From assembly GCA_007922305.1 (NCBI GenBank), contig ML677477.1, positions 199,466 to 263,465 of the forward strand: DNA of 64,000 nt, in the 5' to 3' direction. Shown here piece by piece: positions 46,901-55,300 of the stretch. Each line of letters opens with the position of its first letter. Positions within the stretch are counted from its first letter, which is position 1. A program made the position numbers and the translations under genes. This DNA is from Dermatemys mawii (taxonomy: Eukaryota; Chordata; Testudines; Dermatemydidae). The notes beneath the pieces are model-generated. The model saw nothing but the letters and a program-made list of their open reading frames with translations. It did not search any database and was not told the DNA's origin.

Positions 46901-49900
46901 GGCCTTAACACCTGTGGGTGAAATCCTGGCCTGCTGGAAGCCAGGAGGGGTTCTGCCCTTCTGCCCTGCCCAGCTATGAATCTCCTTTCTGCTCCGAAAG
47001 CACAGTCCCTACCTCTCCAGCTGAGCCTGGGCTACACACAAAGGTTGTGCTGCTGGAGTTATATTGGTCCATTTAAAGCAATACATCCCTCCTAGTGGAG
47101 ATCCAGTTATCCTGGGATAAATGTACTTATACCAACATAGCCATTTCTATACAGGGAGGGAATACACTCTACTTGTAAAAGACACCTTTGACTCAGTATA
47201 ACTGGATCCACTCTAGGGGTTGTACTGGTATACCTAGAGCAGTTTAAAAAATAATCATATCCCTAAACAAAATAGTTATACAAAGGCTGGGATTAGGGCA
47301 GATCTTAAGGAGAATCTCCATCAGCAGTATAAGGTCTACAACACACAGCAGAGAGCACAAGGAAGATATAATAATCCCTAGCTCTTGTATAGTGCTGTTC
47401 ATCAGTAGGTCTCAAAGTACTTTGCAAAGGAGGGTAGTATCATTATCCCCATTTGACATATGGGGAAACTGAGGCACAGGGAGAGGAAATGACTTGCCTC
47501 AGCTCACCCAGTGGGTTAGTAGCAGAGCTGGTGATCAAACTCAAATCTCCTGAACCTCCCGTGTCACACTGAGCCACACTGGTGGTGTGAAGGGGGTGGA
47601 AATTGCCACTGCCCTGGGCAGGGGAGAATCACAGGTTAGTGTGGAGCTGGCGTCAGAGCCCTGAACCCACCCAGCTCCCAGCCCATGGTGTAAGGGATGG
47701 ATCAGGGGCTTGGCTGGAGCACACTGCACCATGGGTATTCCCTGCTTCCCAGAGGAGGCAGAGTGTGAGTTTGAGCAGCCCGGGGGCTGCTCTGACTGTC
47801 GCCAGGAGCCCAGGTTCCAGGCATCACAGAGGAGACTTCGAGCAGGGCCCGGGGCATCTGTAAGCGGCCCAACGTTGGGGGCCGTGCAGGTATCTCTGAG
47901 ATGACCACGCTGCACTTTGGCTGCTGACCTCCTTTCCTCTCCCAATCCAGACGCTGTCCGTCTGTCGGTGTCCGGGGAGCTGGCCGCTGTGAAGGAGTTT
48001 CACAGTAAAATGCAAACGCAGATCACGGCGTTACAGAAAACAGTAGGTGAGGAGCACAGTGCCAGCCGCCAGGCCCACGCTGGGCCTGCAATCAGAGGGA
48101 GATGGTAGCGCGGGCCAGTCCGCAGGGCCAGATGCTGAAGGAAGCCCTGAGCACACGGCAGCTCCCATTGCTCTCAGTGAGGGATTCTCTGTTGCTCTCA
48201 GTGGGAGCTGTGGGGCAGGGGAGTCTCTGAGCCAACCCCAGGCCCACCAAGGCTGCTGGCTACAGTCATCCCCTGTGGATCTCTTGCCATATGTCTACAC
48301 TGGACCTGAGAGGGAGCCTCGCACCCAGGCCAACAGAGTGGGGTTAGCAGGGCTCACACTGGCTAAAAAGAGCCCTGTGGCTATTGCGCTGGGGCTGCCC
48401 TTAGGCCCCCTAGACCCTGGAGGGGAATAGGGTTAGAAGAGGAGGCTGGGAGTCAGGACTCCTGGGTCCTTTTCTTGGCTCTGCCAGATTCCCTGCCTGG
48501 CCCTGAATTGGGTTATTCTGGGTTTTGCTTTCTAGATTCTGTCTGCGGCCATTGCCCGTGGAGCTGGGGCTGGTTCCAGAGAACCTGTTACTACTTTTCA
48601 GAGTCTATGAAAACCTGGCATGAGGCCAAGCAGGTCTGTTTGGATTACGGGGGACACCTGGTGATCATTAACACCAAAGAGGAGCAGGTAAAACCGCCTG
48701 CCCCTCCTGGCGTACCCCGATCAGGCCAGGGAATCGGAGAGTTACCAAGAAACAGCAGCAGATTTACCACGGGAAGTCCTAGTGGGTGGGACCCAGGTGA
48801 CACCGATTGGGCCTGGCTCTTAAAACGCGGCTCTTTTAAGGATCACCAGGTTTTTCAAAAGCCACAGGCGGACTTTGGTGTCAAAGGCAGCCTGGACTCT
48901 GCAAACCAGCACGGGCCACATGTTAGCCAACCTGCCGTAGGCTCTGAGAACACCGCAGGCTAATAGCACTGCTTGTCTCGGCACTGGAGAACGGGCTAGG
49001 TGACCTCTCACGGTCCCTTCCAGTCCTGCATTTCTGGAACTTCCCATGGAGTTTTTGCCTTTTCCCATGGGGAGGGGAATTGCTGGTGTGTTTTAAAGAA
49101 AGCAGCCAGACACACCTATAGCACTGGCTCCATCCTATACCCCTCTATCTTCCCCCGACACCAGGTTATGATTCCTTTATGAATCCATCTCCCCCTCCCC
49201 AAGAGCTTAGGTCCCACACCCCCATCAGCCTGCCTATTGCTCTGAGGTGACAGCTAGACTCCACACCACCTCATCTCACTCACCAGCAGCCCCCACCTAC
49301 TGCTGGATTTGAGGTGGTGGGATCTCCACCAGTACATCACACTCCTCAATGTTTTTAATCCTACTAGCATCCTCAGGGGCAGGGCTATTGTCCGGCTGGG
49401 GGAACTGAGGCATAGAGAGATACAGGGACTTGGCCAGGGCTATGCAGGGAATCAGTAGCAGAGCCTGAACTTGAACCTATGTATCCTGGGTCCCAGGCCA
49501 GTGTCCTGTCCACTGGGCCATTTTCCTGGAGTTGGCAGAGTGCTTGGCCTGTCCCGCATCCTTTCACTTTCTTAGTCTGTCCTTGTCTGTTGCAGGAGTT
49601 CTTGGTGAAGAACCGCACAAAGTCCCGGGTGTACTGGCTGGGGCTGAGTGACCAGGCATTGGAAGATCAATGGGTCTGGGTGGATGGCTCCCCTCTGCAA
49701 CTCAGGTGCGTGGGGTGAAAGGCTCCATGCCCCCCTGCCCCACCCTTTGCTCCCCACTGTGGTCTCCATGGGGCTTTGCTCTTCTTCACAGCTTCTGGAG
49801 CACTGGGGAGCCCAATGACTCCTCCGGCGAGGACTGCGGCACCATGGCACTTGACGGGCGCTGGAATGACATAGGCTGCTACATGACCGACTACTGGATC

Positions 49901-49924
49901 TGCGAAAAGCCCTGGCTCTGCTAG
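37826..49924 (+). CDS. CLEC17A: C-type lectin domain family 17 member A (prolectin) orthologue, 12 exons
   Basis: This is a type II membrane C-type lectin; the mammalian protein is a B-cell receptor binding mannose and fucose. Twelve exons join to 1110 bases, 369 residues (human about 378, from memory). The tail (1-134) has an acidic run then a tyrosine, SDDDDYENV, with Tyr36, and proline/lysine-rich words DPKPPPLPRGKK and KPGRPPK, like the DDDYEN and PPKP words of human CLEC17A. The membrane segment is about 135-158. The neck (160-238) has two exons ending in the same words ALQKTVG. The lectin domain (about 242-369) keeps the cysteines 256, 273, 341, 355 and 363, WLGLSD, the calcium/sugar words EPN (332-334), ED (339-340) and WND (350-352). 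Position beside TECR and NDUFB7 agrees with the human order. Exon phases are all compatible. Confidence 0.87.
38055..38175. repeat. Short degenerate minisatellite, CLEC17A intron 1
   Basis: Two units with 'ccccaatgtcccagcatggt' and 'ccccaatgccccagcgtggc', each followed by a gctag word, resemble the units at 40440-40810. They are separated by about 70 bases. Confidence 0.5.
38841..38972 (+). CDS. CLEC17A: CLEC17A exon 2, acidic-tyrosine tail exon
   Basis: Acceptor catctccag, donor gtacca, phase 1 in and out. It encodes GVAAASDDDDYENVTLEND and PKPPPLPRGKKVKAATPN. Four Asp before the Tyr make a hemITAM-like setting, but the +3 residue is Val. PPPLPRGKK is a possible SH3 ligand. Confidence 0.85.
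39309..39344 (+). CDS. CLEC17A: CLEC17A exon 3
   Basis: Acceptor ctctccag, donor gtgaga, phase 1 in and out. A 36-base exon encoding GPAAKPGRPPKT, in the proline/lysine-rich tail. Exons of this size and symmetry can be skipped without shifting the frame. Confidence 0.75.
39794..39847 (+). CDS. CLEC17A: CLEC17A exon 4
   Basis: Acceptor cctttcag, donor gtgagg, 54 bases, phase 1 in and out. It encodes DPAISVILGDPILRPAKL in the cytoplasmic tail. Confidence 0.72.
40222..40275 (+). CDS. CLEC17A: CLEC17A exon 5
   Basis: Acceptor acgcccag, donor gtgagt, 54 bases, phase 1 in and out. It encodes GLDLSSAAVASAFQPPGG in the cytoplasmic tail. Confidence 0.7.
40440..40810 (+). repeat. Minisatellite with repeated CTCF-like motifs, CLEC17A intron 5
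   Basis: Five imperfect units each carry a word close to the CTCF core CCASYAGRKGGCRSY: gcactagggggcgctg at about 40482, cacactagggggcgttg at 40567, gcactagggggcgctat at 40643, gcaccagggggctct at 40738 and gccagagggggcgctg at 40781. Spacing is about 40-95 bases. All run in the same orientation. Units share 'ctctcttcc' and 'gaccccaatgcc' words. Confidence 0.78.
41152..41277 (+). CDS. CLEC17A: CLEC17A exon 6, membrane-span exon
   Basis: Acceptor ccccatag, donor gtgagt, 126 bases, phase 1 in and out. It encodes DLPLPKPASQRGCPGR, then the hydrophobic span LLITYVLLGVCFLMCSVFLI and LALMK. There is no charged residue in the span, unlike the second lectin. Confidence 0.85.
41590..41850. promoter_or_regulatory. 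Cluster of ZNF143/THAP11-type motifs, CLEC17A intron 6
   Basis: actacacctcccaggatgc at 41593, gcatcatgggagatgaagtc at 41777 (inverted) and actacaacttccatgaggtg at about 41840 resemble the SBS motif ACTACAATTCCCAGMATGC. Other catgatgca words lie between. The cluster may be a repeat family carrying this motif rather than a functional element. Confidence 0.45.
43053..43115 (+). CDS. CLEC17A: CLEC17A exon 7
   Basis: Acceptor ccctcag, donor gtaagt, 63 bases, phase 1 in and out. It encodes RPELQQESEETNFHLPQRA and AN, the start of the neck outside the membrane. Confidence 0.72.
43637..43654. repeat. Poly-G run
   Basis: A G run of about 18 bases lies in CLEC17A intron 7. It is prone to length error in assembly. 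Confidence 0.85.
44040..45120. repeat. Unclassified AT-rich repeat-like block, CLEC17A intron 7
   Basis: A block of about 1.1 kb with sharply lower GC than its surroundings starts 'tgtgtcgggggccaaaccc' and ends near 'accatgtgtcacaatcccc'. It has no coding capacity. The tg...ca borders and size would fit a solitary LTR, but I see no target duplication or poly(A) structure that proves it. Confidence 0.3.
45407..45690. mobile_element. Short inverted-repeat element, CLEC17A intron 7
   Basis: The left end tagggttgtcaggtgtct pairs with the right end aaaggtggcaaccct as an imperfect inverted repeat. The interior is G-rich with no coding sequence. A related word, 'gagggttaccacctgtctgg', sits just upstream at 45337, possibly a second copy of the end. 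Confidence 0.65.
45944..46021 (+). CDS. CLEC17A: CLEC17A exon 8, neck exon a
   Basis: Acceptor cttggcag, donor gtgaga, 78 bases, phase 1 in and out. It encodes ASQKLAEGRQDWEKIRAEVA and ALQKTV, a helical neck piece likely to form a coiled coil that clusters the lectin heads. Confidence 0.82.
   Translation, partial: RPRSWRRADRIGRRSEQRLRRCRKP
46124..46680. repeat. Eight-unit minisatellite, CLEC17A intron 8
   Basis: The word ttaggtgttttacggtagct recurs about every 65-75 bases, beginning near 46137, 46211, 46285, 46350, 46418, 46490, 46565 and 46638. Each unit continues 'ccgaggagccccagccatgg' and 'gctgtatgttat'. The inverted word (gtaatacacctaataaataa) is the tail of the dispersed SINE-like sequence at 35600-35735, so the array appears to be an expansion of that tail. 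Confidence 0.88.
46885..46930 (-). mobile_element. CR1 3' end fragment, antisense or inverted
   Basis: 'cagtcccttctggccttaac' is a common CR1 3' word. Short and truncated. Confidence 0.45.
47020..47285. mobile_element. MITE-like element, CLEC17A intron 8
   Basis: It begins 'gcctgggctacacacaaagg' and contains 'ggagttatattggtccattt' and, inverted, 'cagtataactggatccactc'. The structure matches the inverted-repeat elements at 7843 and 50575. The right border is unclear. Confidence 0.45.
47375..47580 (-). mobile_element. CORE/MIR-type SINE, CLEC17A intron 8, antisense
   Basis: 'cagtaggtctcaaagtactt', 'atcattatccccatttgaca', 'tggggaaactgaggcacagg', 'aatgacttgcctcagctcac' and 'gatcaaactcaaatctcctg' run in the antisense order. 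Nearly full length, only mildly degraded. Confidence 0.85.
47951..48046 (+). CDS. CLEC17A: CLEC17A exon 9, neck exon b
   Basis: Acceptor aatccag, donor gtgagg, 96 bases, phase 1 in and out. It encodes DAVRLSVSGELAAVKEFHSK and QTQITALQKTV. The shared ending with exon 8 suggests an old neck-exon duplication. Confidence 0.82.
48536..48687 (+). CDS. CLEC17A: CLEC17A exon 10, first lectin-domain exon
   Basis: Acceptor ctttctag, donor gtaaaa. It encodes DSVCGHCPWSWGWFQRTCYY, FSESMKTWHEAKQVC and GGHLVIINTKEEQ, the usual first third of a type II C-type lectin domain. Phase 1 in, phase 0 out. Confidence 0.93.
48975..49040 (+). mobile_element. CR1 3' end fragment, CLEC17A intron 10
   Basis: 'gggctaggtgacctctcacg' followed by 'gtcccttccagtcctgcatt' is the 3' terminal part of a CR1 subfamily. 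Truncated. Confidence 0.6.
49375..49530 (-). mobile_element. CORE/MIR-type SINE, CLEC17A intron 10, antisense
   Basis: 'gggggaactgaggcatagag', 'cagggacttggccagggcta', 'cagagcctgaacttgaacct' and 'agtgtcctgtccactgggcc' form a typical antisense SINE. Confidence 0.75.
49596..49705 (+). CDS. CLEC17A: CLEC17A exon 11, second lectin-domain exon
   Basis: Acceptor tgttgcag, donor gtgcgt. It encodes EFLVKNRTKSRVYWLGLSDQ and EDQWVWVDGSPLQL, including the WLGL core strand. NRT is a possible N-glycosylation site. Phase 0 in, two bases out. Confidence 0.93.
49792..49924 (+). CDS. CLEC17A: CLEC17A exon 12, third lectin-domain exon and stop
   Basis: Acceptor cttcacag. It encodes SFWSTGEPNDSSGEDCGTM, RWNDIGCYMTDYWICEKPW and LC, then TAG. 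EPN, ED and WND are the residues for calcium and mannose/fucose-type sugar binding, all intact. Confidence 0.94.
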
Positions 49925-50114
49925 AGCCTGGCTTGGCCGCCGGCCCAGCCCTTCGTGAGTCACGGGCCGACTGGCGGGACCAGTCCCTGCCTCCTCCAGA
50001 TCGCCCGTGGGACAGTCACCCTAAGCTGTGTTCTCTTGGTGATGATCCCCATCACACAGCTCTTTCTGGGAGCTAGGAGTTGTTCCAAATCCCTTGGGGG
50101 GAGGGTATTTCTGC

Positions 50115-50260
50115 AGTGTTTCCTAGTGGGTAGGGCACCAGGCTGGAGCGCAGCAGACCTGGGTTCTATTCCCTGCTTCTTCCTGGGTCCTTGGACAACT
50201 CTCTTCCCCGTGCCTCAGTTTCCCCTTGTAAGGGCTCAGGCTGTGTCACTTCTGAATTCT
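50115..50260 (+). mobile_element. CORE/MIR-type SINE downstream of CLEC17A
   Basis: 'tcctagtgggtagggcacca', 'cagacctgggttctattccc', 'tccttggacaactctcttcc' and 'gtgcctcagtttcccctt' form a sense SINE, within the probable 3' untranslated region of CLEC17A. Confidence 0.75.
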
Positions 50261-50574
50261 GGATGATTGTATGACACTGTACCAGGAAATGCCTGGGTCA
50301 TGGAATGTCTACGTGTGTGTGGATGTCCCAGGAGGTAGCAGGGTCAGCATGTCTCTGCCAGGCCGGACACAATGGGGACAGATCAGCGTGCAACATTGCG
50401 GTGACAACGAGTTTCCTCTGCCTGGGAGATGCCGCTTTCTGCTCTTGTCCAAGGCGAGGGAGGCTTGGAAGTAATGGAAAGTTACCGAAAGCAGAACGAA
50501 AGAAGCAGGAGTTTTGAAAGGAACACCCAGGGGGAGCTTTCTCGGGGACAGAGCCACCTGGCACCTGATTAAGG

Positions 50575-50725
50575 ACTGGTCTACCCTAGAAAATCAGACC
50601 AACACACCTATGTGGGTGAATAATCCACCCCCCCTGAGCAATGTAGTTAAGCTGATTTAACACCCAGTGTGGAGAGCTTGGTCGGTGGAATAACTCACCT
50701 GTTGACTTATCGTTGACCCGTCTTG
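50575..50725. mobile_element. MITE-like fragment
   Basis: 'ggtctaccctagaaaatcag', 'ccaacacacctatgtgggtg' and 'gttaagctgatttaacaccc' resemble the element near 7843-8115 ('gggtctacactatgaac', 'caatttaactatgtc'). It lies within the probable CLEC17A 3' untranslated region. Confidence 0.45.
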
Positions 50726-50845
50726 GGGAGGCGGATTTCCTCTAGTGATGGGATAACCCCTCCCGGTACTGTACTGTGTGGCTGCCCAGAAACTGGTATA
50801 TTGTCCAACCTTTCTTCCTCTACTATATGATTAGTGGCTTTTAGC

Positions 50846-50851
50846 AATAAA
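50846..50851 (+). terminator. CLEC17A: Candidate CLEC17A poly(A) signal
   Basis: AATAAA lies about 920 bases after the CLEC17A stop and is followed by T/G-rich 'gatattgattgtttggtct'. It is the first canonical hexamer I see on this strand downstream of the gene. Confidence 0.6.
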
Positions 50852-50859
50852 CGTGATGG

Positions 50860-51865
50860 ATATTGATTGTTTGGTCTCTTGACTATATTTCATAACGAGC
50901 CAAAGCGTGGGCAAGCAATTGACTATTTAGCGACTGCTTTTAGGCTGTTTTATATGTGTATTGTTCATTTTCGCTAATGAGCTCACACAGAAAAATGATC
51001 AAAGACAAAACCACCCTATCACCCGCTTTTCTCAAAGCGATCGCTCCATATCTGACCTTTCCATACTTGTCCCCAAAGGCAATCAGCACAACACCTTCAA
51101 AAGACAAGTCTGCGCGACACCAAAAGCCATGGACTTACCAGGGACACTGGTTTTATGGCTCATTACAACAATTTGTATCACCCCATGTTGCCCACCTCAA
51201 ACCCTTTATGCATAACACTCTACCCACCGATTGTCCCCATCATTTCAAGTGGCTGCCTCCACTGGGTAGGACCCCTTCTGCTTAACAATCTGGGCCAACG
51301 TTTAATTTGCTCCCTCAGCTGCCTTCCCCGAGCTGAAGAAAAGCCCAGAGTTAAATGAGAGCTTGGACCAGAAGTTGGTCCAGTCAAAGATGTTACCTCG
51401 CCCACCTTGTTTCTTGTTGCTTTGTGTGAGTTGTGCTCTCCTGGGCTTTATAATGAACATAAAGCTGATAGACTGAACAAAGAGCATGTGTGTCGGGGGG
51501 GTGCGTGTGTGATTGCATCTCAGCAGCGGTGTGTCCCTGAGAGGGTTAAACTGTAAGTCAGGCCATCGCTCCTTCTGGGTGGCACTTTGGGGGCGTCTGA
51601 AGGGTCAGCGCTGTGTCCAGAGGGGGGCAGGCTGGTGGGTCCAGCGCTCAGAAGGGGGACTCACAGGGAACATCTGTGCCCTGACAGTGAGCCAAGGTGC
51701 CCCAGGCTTGGGGCAGTGGCTGGACTTGGTTCTGACTCAAAACCCTTTGGAGATCCAGGGGCAGCGGCTGGGGGTCCCCTCAGAGCAGTCCCAGCGGTCG
51801 CCCTTTCCTTGAGCAGCAGCTCTCAGCCTCTGCCCGTGGGGGTCGTCCTCTCACCCGGCCTGCGT
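50860..51865. other. Region between the two lectin genes, 5' part
   Basis: No exon or gene is recognised. The first 500 bases are AT-rich, the remainder mixed. Open frames of up to 140 codons here lack any similarity or splice context that I can support. Confidence 0.5.
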
Positions 51866-51869
51866 AATC

Positions 51870-52130
51870 CCTGTGGTCAGGGGGTGAGTGGGGCAGGGAA
51901 ACTTGCTCTAGGGAACAGGGGACTGAGTGAGGCAGGACAAGGGAGGGGAAGCCGTGGTCAGGGGATGAGTGGGGCAGGATTGGGGGGGGAGAGACGCACT
52001 CTGGGGTGAGGGTGCGTGGGACAGAACAGGGGAGAGGGAGCTGTGCTCTGAGGGACAGGTCAGGGGTTGAGTGAGGCAGGACAGGGGAGGGGAAGCCGTG
52101 GTCAGGAGGTGAGTGGGGCAGGATGGGGGA
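51870..52130. repeat. G-rich minisatellite upstream of the second lectin
   Basis: Words like 'gtggtcaggggatgagtgg' followed by 'ggcaggattgggg' recur at about 51875, 51955, 52055 and 52097, with an alternating 'gaacaggggac' word. The array lies 130-390 bases before the proposed start codon. Confidence 0.75.
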
Positions 52131-52259
52131 GCCACCAGTATCTCGCTCTGCTCCCCCATTCCCGTTTGCTTCTCCAGGTTCCAGCAGCTTCTGCCCGTCC
52201 TGCCCCCGGTGGCGGGGGCTGCTTACTGCGATTAACTGGACTGTCCTTGGCTAGTCACC

Positions 52260-52361
52260 ATGGCTGGCCGGACGCTGCCAGGTTCCCTTTTCGACTGGAC
52301 TGTCCGGCTGAAACCCAGACCCCTGGCCACCTTCACTCAGACAGAGCCTCGTGCGCCGCAG
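52260..52361 (+). CDS. Proposed first exon of the second lectin
   Basis: The ATG sits in 'gtcaccatgg', a near-ideal start context. The open frame [20 protein letters not shown] then [14 protein letters not shown] runs 34 codons to a gtgggt donor in phase 0, which fits the phase-0 membrane exon at 54738. No other ATG upstream of that exon gave a phase-compatible exon that I found. The tail has no tyrosine. Confidence 0.5.
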
Positions 52362-55300
52362 GTGGGTATTTAATGCGTCTCCTGTGGCTCTTTGCAGCCA
52401 GGTGGAGTTGGCAGCCACCCAGGCCAGGTTCGGTATCCAGGGGTCCCTCTTAACAATGCCCCATAGAACCGCCCCCAGCCCCTACCCAGTAATCCAGGAA
52501 AATCAAACTTCACGGGCGCCTGTAAGAGGCAACGCTTCCCCTTTCGCAAGCCCTGAGTCTGTGCATGGCAGAGAAACCCTGTAATAAAAAGGGGAAAAGA
52601 ACCTGGCATTTGTTGCGGGAAACCCCACAACTGTGATTCGAACACATCTGACCACGAGCAAAACTCCCACCCCAGAGGGCACTGGGCCGTGTCCTTTGCC
52701 TCCATTTTTCACCAATGTCCCTTTAACACGCACTCCCCTCTCCCTCTGCCCCACCCCATTCACCACTGCTGTCCTCGCTCCAGAGACACCAGAGTCCAGA
52801 GGCGCCTTCATGTGAGTTCACACCGAGGGGGACATCGAGCAACGCCAACGTCATTCGCTCTGCTGCTCCCATTTGTGTCACCGTTCACCTCACATGCCAT
52901 CCTCTGCTGTGGCGCCACTGGCCTTGTGCCATCCCCTTCCACGGCCACCTGCCTCTCTACAGTGACCTCAGCCGGGGAACCTCACCGCTAGTGCAGGGGG
53001 ACTGTCTCTTCCACGGAAATGCTGTCCTGCAACAATCAAAGCAGCCCTTAGACCTGGAGTCTAGGTACCTCTGTATGTCCCCTGGGCCTTCTCCCTCACC
53101 ACTGGGCTCTGGCATCCGAACCCCCTGCTTAGCGAGCTCAGATCAGCTGAGGGAAACCCCGTCCGTCAGGGCTGGCTAAGCACAGTTCTGCTGCCTGCCC
53201 CTCCCGAGTTGCAGACCCCTGCGTTCTAAAGTGATTTGCAGCCCAGCACCAGCCAAAACTGGTCACGTGGGCAACGCAGCTCAGTCTGCTGGATGACCAG
53301 GCTGAGCAAGTGTGTCTATGTAAAGACCGTCTGGTCCAGAAGCTCCCTGTCCCCCACTCAGCTCATCACTAGCTGCTTCAGACCTTGCTGCCGTAATTAG
53401 TAACCAATCTAAGTGATTAACCAGCCAGGATGCTTTTACTATGTAATTAACCGATTGTAGTGGATAAAATAGTGCTGCTTGGTCAGTCATTGTGCTGTGA
53501 GAATACACAGACGTATAAAGCGGACGTACTGTTTCAATATGATCAAAGAGTCTGATAGTAAATGAAACCAGGAATTCACCCTACTGTGGCTCTCTTGGGT
53601 AATGCTGAGCGCTGATCTGGCTCCTGAACCCCTGAGGTCTGCATATCGCTGCTTCAGGTCCAGGGGTTGATCTCGACAACCTGCCCGGTGATGTTACCTT
53701 TAAACCAGGCCTGGGGAGAACAGTCCTGACCCTGGACAAAGGACCAGATGGGACCTAGCAGAGCTGTACCCTCTCTGAAGGACTCACTCAGGGTTCCCAC
53801 CGCCTGGCGCAGGAGGAGGGTGATGGGCGGCGTCTGACATTGCCCACACAGGCGGCACCACGGGAGTGGCTGAGTCATCATGTGTATAAGAAACCCAGTG
53901 GGAGCTAACAGCAGAGCACACAGGACACCGACCCAGCCCGCTACCCTTGGCCCCAGAGAGGAAGACGCCTGCACGACTGAGTGATCGGAGGGGACCCAGA
54001 GCAGATGCCCAACCCAGCTGGTGACCCTCAGGGGGACGAGGAGGACCCAGGAACACGGGCTGGGGTCTGTCCCCTCCCCATGGTGAGACAAACCAGCTCC
54101 TTTGCTGGCTGATGAGGAACCTGCTGGATCATGTTTTGCTCATTCTCTGGGGGTGGCAGTTGGGTTCCTTCCCTTTTCTGTTCCTTGGTGGTGCTGGGAA
54201 AAAGCTCAAAAAGCAGTTTGGATTTTCCTGATTTCAAAAACAGATGAGAAAGAGGGGTCCCACCTACCCTGCCATCCCTGGAAGCCCCAGGAGTGAATGG
54301 GGAGCTGGCAGGACTCACAGGGTCACACCATGTGCAGGGGAAACCTCACTGCCTGGCAGGTGACATGATTATTTTCCTCCAAAGGTTTGGAAAGTATTTG
54401 ACCTGACGTCTGCTCCTATTTACACCAGTGTAAATCCTGAGTCACACTGTTGCCTTCAGGCTAGATTTACACTGGTGCAACTGGGAGCAGAGTTTATCCC
54501 TTTGGCTTCATCCCTTTCATTTTTGTGGGTACACATTTAACTCAAATTTCTAAGACACAGAAGGGAGAAAAGCTCTTTTAGCTAAAGATGCTACACACAG
54601 ATCCCTGCCCCTTTAATTATTGTGAGGATAGATCCAAAGTGCGCCCCACTTGTGCTTGTGGTTGCGGGTGGGGGCGGGGAATAAGTGCCAGCGTGTGGCC
54701 AGGACAGGGTTATGAGAGCCATTTCCCCCCTTTCCAGATCCTTCCTCTCACGAACCGGCAGCTGGTGATCACCACCCTGATCATCATGGCGATCAAACTG
54801 CTCCTGACGACCCCGATCCTCCTCAACCTCCTCTACCGTGAGTATCCACCATGACCTGGGTCCCCTACCTCCACCAGAGCTGGTCTGGTGAAGGCTGGGC
54901 ACCTTCTGAGACAGCATGTATGAGTAGAGGAAAGTACGGGACTAAGCCTTAGAGACCAGGGTTCTATTCCAGCTGAGTGACCTCAGGTAAGTCACATCAA
55001 TGCCCCGTGCCTCAGTTTCCCCATCTGTCAAATGGGGCTCATAAGCCTGAGCCCCTTCGCAAAGTGCAGTGCATGGTCTACTGATGAGAAGAAGTGAGGA
55101 ATTGTTATTAGGGATTGAGATTCTCCCCTCCCCAAATCTTGCTCATCCCTGCCCCGAGGAGGTGAGAGCCCCAATGGGCCGAGGGTGCCCCTCGCTGGGA
55201 TTCCTGCCCCAGTGATGACACACCGGACCGAGGAGCTGCCAACCCGCCCCCTGGGAGAGACCTGTGATGTCCCTGAGTCTCACACTGGCACTCTGTTCAA

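Noticed and set aside
47748..47900. Possible extra CLEC17A exon after 'cttcccag'
   Set aside because: The sequence after the AG has no phase-compatible donor that keeps the neck frame and no coiled-coil character, so the known exons 8 and 9 are joined directly.
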